In this document: piece after piece, positions 11,984 to 21,863 of the stretch | How positions within the stretch are numbered: the stretch's first letter is position 1 | Layout: each line of letters starts with the position of its first letter | DNA from: Clarkia xantiana subsp. parviflora | Taxonomy: Eukaryota > Streptophyta > Magnoliopsida > Myrtales > Onagraceae | NCBI GenBank assembly: GCA_036873135.1 | Contig: JAPTYO010000013.1 | Span: 20,333,901-20,397,900 of the forward strand | Length of the DNA stretch: 64,000 nucleotides | Direction of reading: 5' to 3' | Translations under genes and position numbers: made by a program | Notes under the pieces: model-generated | What the model was told of the DNA's origin: nothing | Seen by the model: only the letters and a program-made list of their open reading frames with translations | Database searches by the model: none

Positions 11984-12197
11984 TAGATAGATGAGTAGTA
12001 GTTTTTTTGTCAGACTGAAAGCAAAACAATTGATTTTAGAGGGGAGGGGGTATTTAGATTTCCCTTTCCTCTGTTTTGAAGAGAGGCAATGTGTAACCCC
12101 ATTAAATTGGAGTCTTCAACTGGTACAAATTCTCATATAAATTTTTCAAATAAAATATTTGAGATACTATATTGCTTTAATATATGTTTTGCATAAA
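11984..12197 (+). other. 3' UTR and flank of CPN60 copy 1
   Basis: This AT-rich stretch follows the stop codon. At about 12036 it is uninterrupted through GATTTTAGAGGGG. The second copy has a 3.9 kb element inserted at the same point. AATAAA-like signals (AAATAAAAT near 12149) could serve polyadenylation. No gene is seen. Confidence 0.6.
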
Positions 12198-13252
12198 GGG
12201 TTTATGATATTTTGGTACTCTATATTTGTACACTTTTGGCTTTTGGTGCCACGTTTGATTTTGTCTATTTTTCGTATGCAAATTGTTTACTTTTAGTATC
12301 CTATGTTTGCACGTTTTTGGTACATGTTTGGTTTTGCCTATTTTTTGTATCATAGGTTTAATTGTTTACTTTTGGTCTGACAGTTAGTTGACCGTTAAAT
12401 AGTCATGTGATTTGCGCTTGCCTAGCATTATATTTTAATTTGGTTAAACTTAGAGAGCATCCACAATGCAAGAAAAAAGGATGACAACTCCTCCATGTGG
12501 CAAGGTGGGTTGTCACTATGCATTGGAGATGGGCAAGATTTCTTGTCCAGTCCCTCCAAGGAGAGATCCACTCTCTCACATCCCATCATTAATATGGTGA
12601 TATAATATAGATGAAAAAATTGTTAATTTTATTAATATTAAAAGAATATGTAGGACCAACTTGATAGACACCATTGGAGTAGTGATAGACAACTTTAAGA
12701 CACTTATTTTTTTAATAATATATTGATTATGTGGCGCTGATGTGACATTAAATGGGATGGGAGTTGGGGTTGTGCATTGTGGATTCTCTTAGTTGACAAA
12801 ATTTTTGTCATAACATTTTATTTTTTGTAATTTAGCCATTAAACATTTTCAACCGCATCATAGGATTAAATTGACCTAGTCATGGTTCGACCCATGGCTA
12901 GGTCGGACCATGGCTAGGGTCGTCGGACCCGGGTAACCCTATCTATGGTCAGACCTAGTCATGGGTCGGATCATGGCTAGGTCAATTTAGTCGTAAGGTA
13001 CGGTTGAAAATGTTTAAGGGCTAAATTGCAAATATATAAAGTTATGACAAAATTTGAGGACTAAAATGAAAAAGAAAATCAAAATTTGGGGCTAGACATG
13101 TGCAAGTTACGTGACTATTTAACGGTCAACTAACGGTCGGACCAAAAGTATACAATTGACAAACGTATAGTACAAAAAATAGGCAAAACCAAACATGTAG
13201 TACCAAAAGCCAAAAGTATGCAAATATATGGTACCAAAAGACTCATAAACCC
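12198..13252. mobile_element. Long-TIR Mutator-like element M4, copy 1
   Basis: Inverted ends of about 200 bases begin GGGTTTATGA and end ...CATAAACCC. They consist of short phrases such as TTTTGGTACC and ACTTTTGG repeated with variation. The flanking 9-mers are TTGCATAAA (12189-12197) and TTGCAAAAA (13253-13261). The second chaperonin copy keeps a perfect TTGCAAAAA pair, so this is a 9-bp target duplication with one later change, typical of Mutator-like elements. A Tourist-like MITE (12453-12788) is nested inside only this copy. No transposase is present. Confidence 0.82.
12453..12788. mobile_element. Tourist/PIF-Harbinger-like MITE, 336 bp
   Basis: The ends are inverted, GAGAGCATCCACAATGC at the left and GCATTGTGGATTCTC at the right. 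TTA flanks both sides (12450-12452 and 12789-12791), the 3-bp duplication expected of PIF/Harbinger transposition. It lies inside M4 copy 1 and is absent from M4 copy 2, so it inserted after the segmental duplication. Confidence 0.8.
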
Positions 13253-13526
13253 TTGCAAAAATTAGAGAAAAACAAATAATATATATATATATATGTTTGC
13301 AAAATGATGCAATCCCACCAAAATATTTATAAAAAAAAACCAACATGTTTGAAAAACATAATTTTTAAAGTTTTCGGGTTATACGCATCCGTTCGCCAAT
13401 TTGTTCTCAACTGTTCCCACAAACATGTTGGGCGAGACAAGCGGACTAACGCTAGGAGCCTCTTTTCCTTTTGCCCAGCTCTCCGAAAACAACGTTCGAC
13501 TTGCATGTATTAAACATAACAAACTA

Positions 13527-14131
13527 GGGTTAAAGGTACTTTTCACACCACATGTTTGACCGAATGTGGCTTTTAGTACCAGATGTTTGGTTTTGTATAC
13601 TTTTGGTGCCAAACGTTTGAAAAAATGTTTTGGTACATCTGTTAGTTGGCCGTTAGTTTTGGCCGTTAAATGACATGTGCAAGTCACGTGACCGACCCTA
13701 AACTTTTAAATTTTGTTCAATTTAGCCCCTCAAATATATTCCTACGTTTATTTTGTTTAATATAGACTTAAAACTTCAAAATCGAACCCAATTGAACCAA
13801 TCAAACCCAATTGACTTAGACACAATTAGGTCCAATTGACCCAATTGGTGCTAGGTCAATTGGGATGTTGATTTTGAGGTTATATGACTAAATTAAACAA
13901 AAAAAAAGTTAGGAATATATTTAAAATGACTAAATTGAACAAAATAAAAAGTTTAGAATCGGTCACGTGACTTGCACATGTCATTTAACGGCCAAAACTA
14001 ACGGCTAACTAACATATGTACCAAAAACCACATTTTTTCAAACGTTTGGTACCAAAAGTATACAAAACCAAACATCCAGTACTAAAAGCCACATACGGTC
14101 AAACATGTGGTGTGAAAAGTACATTTAACCC
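13527..14131. mobile_element. Long-TIR Mutator-like element M5, 605 bp
   Basis: The ends GGGTTAAAGGTACTTTTCAC and GTGAAAAGTACATTTAACCC are inverted for about 170 bases. The flanking 9-mers AACAAACTA (13518-13526) and AATAAACTA (14132-14140) differ by one base. It shares the 'GGTACCAAAAG' phrasing of M4. The preceding stretch 13378-13526 holds nothing I can name. Confidence 0.78.
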
Positions 14132-14231
14132 AATAAACTATCTGAGCTTTGATTCATGTTGAAATCTGATGTACGTTGTTGAAATTGACTGTCCCAGGTT
14201 TGTTTTTTTTTTAGAAATTTGGTGTCTCCGT

Positions 14232-14957
14232 TGTTGGATCACGGTTGGAACTCCGGTACGTTCTTAACGGAAGTCCGAACTCCTTCGCTCCAAGTAATCC
14301 TGCACGAAGGGGATAGACCGGGCGGTGACCCAGAATCCCTCTCAGATGCTTAAATGAGTATCTCGATGTAGGCAAGCAAGTATGAGTATGTGAATGTCAA
14401 TGTGTTGATCCTGAGGTAACTCCTTCCTTTATATAGGGGAGGAGTTACCCCAGTTACCTGTTGCGATAACTGCTGGGGCAGTTAGCCCACGTTCCGTTTA
14501 TCTCGGCCACTTTTCCACGTTCCGTCTTTTCAGGCCACTTCCCCACTATGTCGATAGTGGGCATGTTTCTTGGCCTCGTTCTCGGCAAGTCCCGACGGAT
14601 GTCGGGGACTCCAGAGTTATCTCCTTTGGTCACCGCTCGGGGCCCCTCGTCATCGAGACAGGGCCAGTATTCTCAGGGATTCAATATCGAGGCCTACTCA
14701 GAGGCATATCATCGGGGCCTACTCAAAGGTATATCATCGGGGCCTACTCAAAGGCATATCATCGGGGCCTACTTAAAGGCATATCATCGGGGCCCACTTA
14801 AAGGCATATCGTCGGGGCCTACTTAAAGGCATATCATCGGGACCGACCTTGTCGGGTCCCCTCGTATTGGTCTTCTAAGCCTCTTTTGGGGCCCAGTGGG
14901 CCTACTTCGCCGTTTAGTCGTCGTTAATGGGCCTAACGGCTATATAGAAACCCATCA
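14232..14957 (-). repeat. 3' LTR of R1
   Basis: It runs on the plus strand from TGTTGGATCACGG to AACCCATCA (726 bp). It contains a TATA box on the minus strand (+ strand TTATATAGG near 14432), the GCATCTGAGAGGG motif and a tandem array of about 25-bp units at 14683-14841. Confidence 0.92.
14683..14841. repeat. 25-bp tandem repeats in R1 3' LTR
   Basis: Roughly seven units of GGCATATCATCGGGGCCTAC with small changes (CTCAAA or CTTAAA). The 5' LTR has the same array at 25107-25262. Confidence 0.9.
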
Positions 14958-14975
14958 TTTGCCCCCAAGACATGA
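14958..14975 (-). other. Polypurine tract of R1
   Basis: The minus strand reads TCATGTCTTGGGGGCAAA immediately before the 3' LTR (TGATGGG). This is the plus-strand DNA priming site. The same sequence stands at 30298-30315 and 37592-37609. Confidence 0.85.
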
Positions 14976-15220
14976 GGGACTTATAGTTCGTCGTGTCTTC
15001 CAACTCCGGACCTCCCGATATTCCGAGGATAACCACCGAATCCGAAAAGATTTCTCGATTACTCAACTATTAAATGCGATGGGTGATGAAGCGACGGCTT
15101 GGGTGCCCGTGCCTGCTTTTCTGAAAAAGTGTTTTTTAGCTATTTTTTCGCTAACGCCTCAACGAAGCGTTTCATCTTCAACGGTCCGGATTGCAACGTC
15201 TCTTTGGCTACCCTCTCTCC

Positions 15221-15227
15221 TATAAAA
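15221..15227 (+). promoter_or_regulatory. TATA box of the antisense gene in R1
   Basis: TATAAAA lies 155 bases before the ATG at 15376, on the strand opposite to gag-pol. Matching boxes at 30665 and 37973 lie 166 bases before their ATGs. Confidence 0.7.
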
Positions 15228-15375
15228 CTCCAAATCTTGGCACTATTCAGTTCTCCTCTACCGTTTCATCCTCTTGTGATTTCAAAAGTTCAAGCTCTCC
15301 TTTCTAATTTTCGACCAGCACTCCGGCAGCCAGGATCTCCGGTCATCAAGATCATCTTCTCTTCTCCGCTTCAAC

Positions 15376-18287
15376 ATGTCTGGTAAGATTTCTCCTCCGA
15401 TTCTGAAGAAACTTGTTAGCATAGTTTTTCTTTTATCTTGATCAACTTACCCGGATTTTTCCAAGAATCAACTGTGCATTTTCTTGCTCTGATCATTTTC
15501 CAGACGGTGAATCCAGTTCCGGGGGGAGGAAACCCTTCAAGTTCGATTATGCTTGCAATGAGATTTCAGAAACCGCCTATGATGCGGCTCTCCGAGAAGG
15601 GTGTATCACTTCCACCTGGGAGCCTCGATATCCCTATCCTCGCCCTCGCGTGCCGGGCGACCCTGTGGTCACTCGTCCTCGGGAAGGGGAGGTATTTGTC
15701 TCCGCCGGGCAAGTATCGGCGGGGATCCGATTCCCCTTCTGTGGGGATATAGTCGAGATGTGTGAATATTACAAAACACATCCGACTACTTTCTCCCCCC
15801 ACGCCATCCGTGTGTGGAATGCCTTCCGCGTCCTTTGCCTCCGCCAACAATGGCCCTATAGCCTCCGAATTTTCTGGACCTTCTATGGATTGGAGTGCAA
15901 TGATGTCGGGGTCTGTGCCTTCTACCCGCGGATGCCTAAGTGGAGCAAGGCGCAGCTCTCCCGATGTAGCTGGACTGGTGACACATGGAAGGTCGCCAAA
16001 GGTCGGGGGCTCATCACCGACTCGGGGCCCGAAAATAGCGGCTGGAAGAATAATTACTTCTTCATCCGGAACAGCTCCATTCCGTGGCCCCGATAGGAGG
16101 TTGGGGCAGACCCTCCTCCCGCTTTTCACACTTACTCCGAGGAGGATTTCCAGATTCTCCACTGTATCCAACTCTACCGCTGGGGGGATTCTTTCGCTCC
16201 CCTCGATGCCAACTCCATCGGGGAGCGGGACCTGGTTCTGACCGGGATCCGACTCCTTGATGTTGCTTCCGGGGGTCAACTCTTCGACGGCCCTTCCAAC
16301 CTCGTTCCTTGGGTAATATTCTAATTGCACTTTCGTTTTCTTCTTTGCAGCTAAGAAGGTATCATTGCTGACCAATATCGTGCTTAAGCAGGCGGAGACC
16401 GATGCTGTCCAACGCCCTGCGAGGAAGAGGAAGTCCTCGAAGCGAGCTGCCTCCTCATCGGCACCTCCAACTTCGGAGCAGATCAAGCGGGCCCGGGTAG
16501 AGAAGATGGAGCAGATCTTCAACACCCAAACTCCCGAAGAAGGTAAGCAGCTCCGATTAGCAATCCGATTATACAGCGTATTCCCAAGGAGTTAATCCCC
16601 TCCGATAAGAAAGCCAGAATCGAAGGGATCAACCGTATCCTGCAAGGAGAGACTCCCCGCATCCTCAAAGCGGGTTATTACAATTATTACGGGAAGGACC
16701 GCTATCTCTCCCGTCGCGTCATTTGGTGTAAGGATCTCGATCAACTTCCTGATTATCTTTCTGAAGCTTCTCATCCTCCAGCTGCAGGTCAATCGGGAGC
16801 TGGAGCTTCAGCGGGGGTGCCACCCTCCGACGCCCGGGTCGGAGAGCCCCTCCTTTCTCTTCCTGCCCCAGGAGGATCAGGGATTGAAGACGCCCCGACG
16901 GACGGCCAGTTCCGTCGGGTGGTGGATATGGATGTTTCTCACTCTTCTGAGGAGGCGAGCGAGGGTCAGCCCCCTGGTTCGTCGTCGGGGGGTGAGGCAG
17001 ACCCCATTGGAGCCGACACCCGAAGGTCTGCCTCCATCTTCCCCGGCACAACAGCATTCGCCGGTCTTGAGCCTGACTCCTGAAGGGACGACGGGTTCTC
17101 ACGGCGGCTCGGAGGCACGCACCTCCGACACTCAGTCCTTCATTCCTCCTCACCCCTTAGACGGGAGTTTTTATCAGGTTTACACCCCCGACCAGGCGGC
17201 GGCTCCCTGGACCCCGATCGAGTCATTGCGGGCGGTCCCGCTGCGTCGGGACAATATATCACCGGAACTGGGTTTGCACCTGCTGGCACCGTCTGTGAAG
17301 ATTCCACTCTCCTTGGATCGAGAGGTCATCCACGCGGACATTCGCGATATGGCCGTTCGTCGTGTGGAGGTAAGGCTTCCTGTTTTGACACTTAGGATAT
17401 AATGTAGAATATTCTCATATACTAACCTCCTCCCTTCTTTTCCACAGGAAATGGCGGACCAGCACCGCTGTTTCAGGTACATCCTGGCCCTGGAGGAGGC
17501 CCTGGAGCAGGAGCGAGCCAAGGCGGCCCCCGAGGTCTTGGCCAAGCACAAGGAGGATCTGGCTGCCTCCGAATCGTCGAGGGGTAAGTTGGTTAAGAAG
17601 CAGGCTCTCCTTAACCAGAAGACTCGGGACCTCCTGAGGCAGGTCCACGACTTTGAGAGGTTGCTGAAGCAGGAGCGTCAAAAGCTCAATGAAGAGCAGC
17701 AGGGGCGCGCGGAGGATCGGGACAGGCTTGTCCTCGAGAAGAAGGCCCTTGAGGACGCCAAGGCGGGGCTGGAGGCTGAGAAGGTCCTTCTCACCAATCG
17801 GTCCCAACAGATGGAGCGGGAGATTGCCGAGTTCCCCGCCAAGCTGGCTGAAGCTGAGGCCAAGGGTCGGTAAGATTATCGGGGCTCCGAGGCTTTCCAA
17901 GTGGACGCGGTGAAGTTCTGTACGGCGGAGGTGGAGACCACCTTGCTTAATGCTATCGAGGAGCTCCATCTGGAGTATGGTGGTGCCATCGACTTCACCA
18001 AGTCTCAGACTCTCGCCCCCTTTGCGGATAGGTATTTCAACCTTTCCGAGGAGAGCGAAGGGGCCAACACCCCCGAGGGGACTGCGGGTGCTGAAGGCAC
18101 GGTGGAGCCTCCAAGTGCAGACCTCCCGACAACTGATCCCCCGCTGATCGACCCTTCACTGGCTGACCTCCAAGAGTCCGATCCTCCTGCAGCCAATCAT
18201 CCAGGATCCGATCCTCCGACCGCGGAGCCTTCTGCCACAGACATCGTGGACCCTGCTCCCCTCGACTCTTCCAAGGATCAAGCTTAA
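15376..18287 (+). pseudogene. Antisense gypsy-type 'Transposase_28'-like gene of R1 (spliced, broken)
   Basis: Five likely exons: 15376-15382 (ATGTCTG), 15504-16312, about 16356-16542, 16577-17369 and 17448-18287, with GT-AG introns. The exon 3 acceptor is uncertain (16351 or 16356; only the latter keeps frame). Exon 2 contains 'GEVFVSAGQVSAGIRFPF', then a Leu/Trp-rich helical part and 'SGWKNNYFF', like the putative gypsy-type transposon domain found in plant Tat elements. Exon 3 is basic (RKRKSSKR, a likely nuclear signal). Exon 5 encodes about 140 residues of coiled coil and a Pro-Asp-Ser repeat tail. Three lesions break this copy: TAG at 16094-16096 (R2 has TGG), TGA at 17081-17083 with the coding frame shifting beyond it, and TAA at 17871-17873. 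The role in the element is unknown. The gene is convergent with pol. Confidence 0.8.
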
Positions 18288-18364
18288 TCGCTTTATTTTC
18301 GAATCCTTGTAATTTCCTTCTTTTGTCGTGAACCTTTCAAGATTTTATAATATCAATCCCATTT

Positions 18365-18835
18365 GGTTCCGATTATCGCTATACCACTTAAGGTGAATTA
18401 CCTGCGCCACTTAAGGTGATTTGATCATACCACTTAGAGTGATTCGATACGTCACTTAAGACATTTTTCCCACACCACTTAACGCGATTTAATCGTACCG
18501 CTGCCACTTAAGGCAATCACACCACTTAAGGTAATTTAATCACACCACTTAAGGCGGAACCACGCCACTTAAGGCGAAACTACGCCGCTTAAGGCGGAAC
18601 CACACCACTTAAGGCGATTTAGCTACACCACTTAAGGCGATTTAAGCATACTTAGAATGATAAGTCTAAGCACAATCTGGTCGGAAGCAACCTCTTTATT
18701 CATTGATGGCCCAAAACCTGTTTACATCAAATCAAAACGATAAACAACTTGCACCACTGAAGGCGACTTTGATAGACAACTTGCACCACTGAAGGCGACT
18801 TCGGTAAACAACTTGCACCACTAAAGGCGACTTAA
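18365..18835. repeat. CACTTAAGGCG tandem repeats between pol and the antisense gene
   Basis: About 13 imperfect units of CACCACTTAAGGCGATTTAA, 17-30 bases long, fill 18380-18650. Three units of about 33 bases containing ACTTGCACCACTGAAGGCGA follow at 18742-18835. The array separates the stop codon of the antisense gene (18287) from the stop of integrase (18838), so it lies in the 3' ends of both convergent transcripts. Confidence 0.85.
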
Positions 18836-18837
18836 TA

Positions 18838-19976
18838 TCAGATATGACATTTCTTCAAGTGTTCACCACTGAAAGAATGCTTCAACACATTGCCATCGAG
18901 GTCTTCCAACTTATACGCATTTCGAGCTGGCATCCCCACGACCTTATAAGGCCCTTCCCATTTTGGTGACATCTTGTTGATCCGATCCAAAAGGGTAAAT
19001 TCGTTCCGACGCCAGACCAGTTCCCCGACAAAGAACTGTCGAGACTTGACTCGTCGATTATAATATCGGGTCGTTGCCAAGCGCATCCGAGCCTGGGCCT
19101 CCTCGGCACTCCGCCTCTTCTCTTCGACCAAGTCCAAGTCCAGACGCCTCATTTCATCATTCGACAGAGGTTCATAATACCTCGTCCGATGGATGCCACA
19201 GCTATTTCGACAGGAGCAACTGCTTCCGTGCCATAAACAAGGCCAAACAGAGTCTCCCCAGTCGATCGTTTGGGTGTTGTTCGAACAGCACAAAGCACAT
19301 TTTCCAACTCATCCAGCCATTTGCCCTTCAAGGCATGGACCCTCTTCTTCAGGCCATCCATCACGATCTTGTTGGCTGACTCCACCTGTCCATTGGTTTG
19401 AGCATGACGGACAGAGGCTGTCCGATTCTCAATTTTCAGTTCCTCCAGGTACTCCTTCCACTGGGCCCCGTTAAACGGGGGGCCGTTATCGCTGATCAAT
19501 ACCTTGGGGATCCCGTATCGGGATATGATATGGGTCTGGAGGAATTTGAGGATATGATTCCCCGTTGTCTTGGCCAACGCCTTAGCTTCTATCCACTTCG
19601 AGAAATAATCAATAGCCACGACTAAATATCGGCACTGGCCTTTTGCAACTGGAAGGGGTCCCACCAAATCGATTCCCCATTGCGCGAAGGGCCAAGCACT
19701 CTTGGTGGACGTCAAATCGGCAGCGGGAGCCACGATATTCGGGGCGTACCTCTGGCAAGCGTCACAGGACCGGACTAGCATCGTTGCCTCCTTATTCATC
19801 GAGGGCCAGTAATAGCCCAGGTTTAGCACTTTCCTCACGATAGATCGGGCACCTTCATGACAGGCCAAGTATCCTTCGTGCACCTCCCTAAGGATCCGAT
19901 CTGTGTCGGGCTCAGCCACAAATTTCAAGTAAGGAGTTAAATACCCCTTTTTATACAGCTGATTGTCCACCATCAC
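18838..19976 (-). pseudogene. Integrase of R1, frameshifted
   Basis: Ty3-type integrase. The N-terminal zinc-binding HHCC part ('HEGYLACHEGA...CDACQ'), the catalytic core with Asp in GIDLVGPLP, Asp in ISDNGPPFN and Glu in NGQVESAN, and a C-terminal part with KMSPKWEGPYKV are all present. The core and C-terminal parts lie in different frames that overlap near 19149-19293, so a small indel breaks the protein. A TGA at 19992-19994 separates it from RNase H. It would insert element cDNA if intact. Confidence 0.9.
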
Positions 19977-19991
19977 ATAATTGGGCGCGTT

Positions 19992-20609
19992 TCAGCGTAA
20001 TTTGCCAGCTGCCACTTCATCATCGGGGACTGTCCCCGTAGTCAGGTACGCGGCTATCGGGGTCATCCAAGTGGGCTCCTCCGATCCGATCTCAATGGCA
20101 CATACCTCCGATTGATAGGTGGTTGACAAGATCACCTTCTCCAAGAAGTGCACCTTCCGACTTTCATCGAGGGGTGCCCCCAAGGCGAACTTGCTCAGGG
20201 CATCTGCTTCCACATTATCCTCCCTCGGGATCACCTCAATATCGAAGCTCTTGAAACTCTCCTTCAAGGTTTGCACCTCCCGAAGGTACTTTTTCATCAT
20301 CGGGATCTTTGCTTCGTATCGTCCCTGGACTTGGTTCACAATCAGGCTAGCATCGCACTTCACCTTTAAGTGACCAACTCCCGTTCCTTTGGCAATCTCG
20401 AGGCCGGTGATGAGAGCCTCGTATTCAGCTTCATTGTTGGTGGCCTTAAACGTCAAGGCCAAGGCATATCGAAGGGGCTCGCCTCCGCCTGGCGGTATCA
20501 GTACAAACCCTGCTCCCGTTCCTTCTGAATTTGAGGAGCCATCGGTATACATCTCCCAAATGTCTTTGTTATCGGGCTGTTCTGACTGTTCTGCTATCGG
20601 GACTTCCAT
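19992..20609 (-). pseudogene. RNase H and linker of R1 pol
   Basis: The RNase H fold is shown by TDGSS (first Asp), NNEAEYEAL (Glu), VKCDASLIV (Asp) and EADALSK (last Asp). All four metal-binding acidic residues are kept. This 205-residue frame is cut off upstream by the AT-rich insertion at 20629-20818 and downstream by a premature stop. Confidence 0.9.
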
Positions 20610-20628
20610 GGTTGCCCCCTCTACTACG

Positions 20629-20818
20629 TATCATGTACGCTAATTTATATTCATGCTAGTTGAATTTCAATTGCTGAAGAGTCTCATTTTAATTTTTATA
20701 ATATAATAATAATATAATGTATATATACTACTTATTTATTCAATAAATTGGATTGATTGATACGAATTGATTTTCTGTTACGATAAATTGACGAAACAAT
20801 AGCCAACCCAATAGCTGC
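20629..20818. other. AT-rich insertion of about 190 bp in R1 pol
   Basis: R2 reads straight through at this point (CCCTCTACAGGGCCCGCTTC near 32328-32347). R1 has about 190 extra AT-rich bases between CCCTCTAC and GCCCGCTTC. I find no clear inverted ends or target duplication, so its class is unknown. It interrupts pol between the RT-RH connection and RNase H. Confidence 0.7.
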
Positions 20819-21863
20819 GCCCGCTTCTTCTAGATCGGTGGATGTAGACTCTGCTATGAAATCCGCCAACGCCTGGCCCTTAATAGCCGTTCTCGGAGCA
20901 AAGTGAATGCGGAACTCACTAAGCTCGACTGCTCATTTCACTAATCTCCCCTATGCATCAGGTCGGTTCAAAAAATGTTTCAAGGGCTGATTCGTCAAAA
21001 CGGTAATCTCATGCGTATGGAAGTAAGGTCTCAGCTTCCGAGCAGTAACAATCAACGCATAAAGATACTTCTCAACGGTGGGATAATTTATTTCAGACTT
21101 GGCGAGTGCCTTGCTTACATATTAGACGGGGACTTGGTTACCCTCTACGACTTTCATTAAGACAGAGCTAACAGCAAATTCAGAAACAGCCAAATACAGA
21201 TAAAGTGGCTCGCCTGGAATGGGCTTCGCCAACGGCGGGAGGGTGCGGAGGTGCTGCTTGAGTGCCTGAAATGCCTCTTCGCACTTGGCAGTCCACTCAA
21301 ACTTCTTGTTGGCCCTCAGCACTTCAAAGAACGGCATGGATCGATCACTTGCTTTGGACAGAAAGCGATTCATCGCGGCCAATCGGCCATTCAGCACCTG
21401 CACCTCCCGATGGTTCGTCGGGGACTTCATCTCCTCGATCGCCTTCAGCTTCTCAGGGTTCACCTCAATTCCCCTCTGGCTCACCATGAAGCCCGGAAAC
21501 TTCCCTGAGTGCACTCCGAAGGCACATTTGGTCGGGTTCAAGCGAACTTGATGAAGCCTCATCCGCTCAAACGCTGTGGCTAAGTTGTGAACATGATCCT
21601 CGGCCTGTCGGGACTTCACCAGCATGTCGTCCACATAGGCCTCCATCGTTTTTCCCAGCACATCCCCGAACAGCTTGTTCACCATCCTCTGATAAGTTGC
21701 ACCTGCATTGATAGTCCAAAAGGCATGACATCATAGTGATAGATGTCACTATCAGCATAAAAAACGGTGTGGGGGCATCCTCCTTAGACATCTTGATCTG
21801 ATTGTAGCCGGAGTACGTATCCATAAAGCTCAGCAACTCATGTCCCGATGTGGTATCCACCAG
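20819..21863 (-). pseudogene. Reverse transcriptase of R1, broken
   Basis: The catalytic YVDDMLVK motif is present in the frame 21685-21122, followed by the 'LNPTKCAFGV', 'GFMVSQRGIEVNPEK' and tether ('FFEVLRANKKFEW') segments of Ty3-type RT. The preceding part (21860-21567), with FMDTYSGYNQI, shifts frame through small deletions near 21690-21770. The RT start lies in the long Gag frame and ends at a TAG (21864-21866) where R2 has CAG. Confidence 0.92.

Larger units (their letters stand above)
7709..13377. repeat. Direct segmental duplication, copy 1 (left part)
   Basis: From about 7709 the sequence matches 39613 onward: upstream AT-rich copia-leader-like DNA, the chaperonin gene, its 3' flank and Mutator-like element M4. 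The match breaks at AGTTTTC near 13377 because of inserted DNA and resumes at about 25805 (AGTTTTC, then CTCCATATTGCTG) up to about 25890. This matches 48960-49035. Both copies run in the same direction. The interval 7709-8147 has no gene beyond the promoter region of CPN60. Confidence 0.85.

Noticed and set aside
15566..16525. 319-codon minus-strand open frame opposite the antisense gene
   Set aside because: It is the mirror of the spliced plus-strand coding exon, has no recognisable domain, and the plus-strand reading is conserved in R2 with splice sites.
18365..18660. Regularly spaced short repeats that look superficially like a CRISPR array
   Set aside because: The context is a plant retroelement, the repeats are imperfect and the spacers are only a few bases long.
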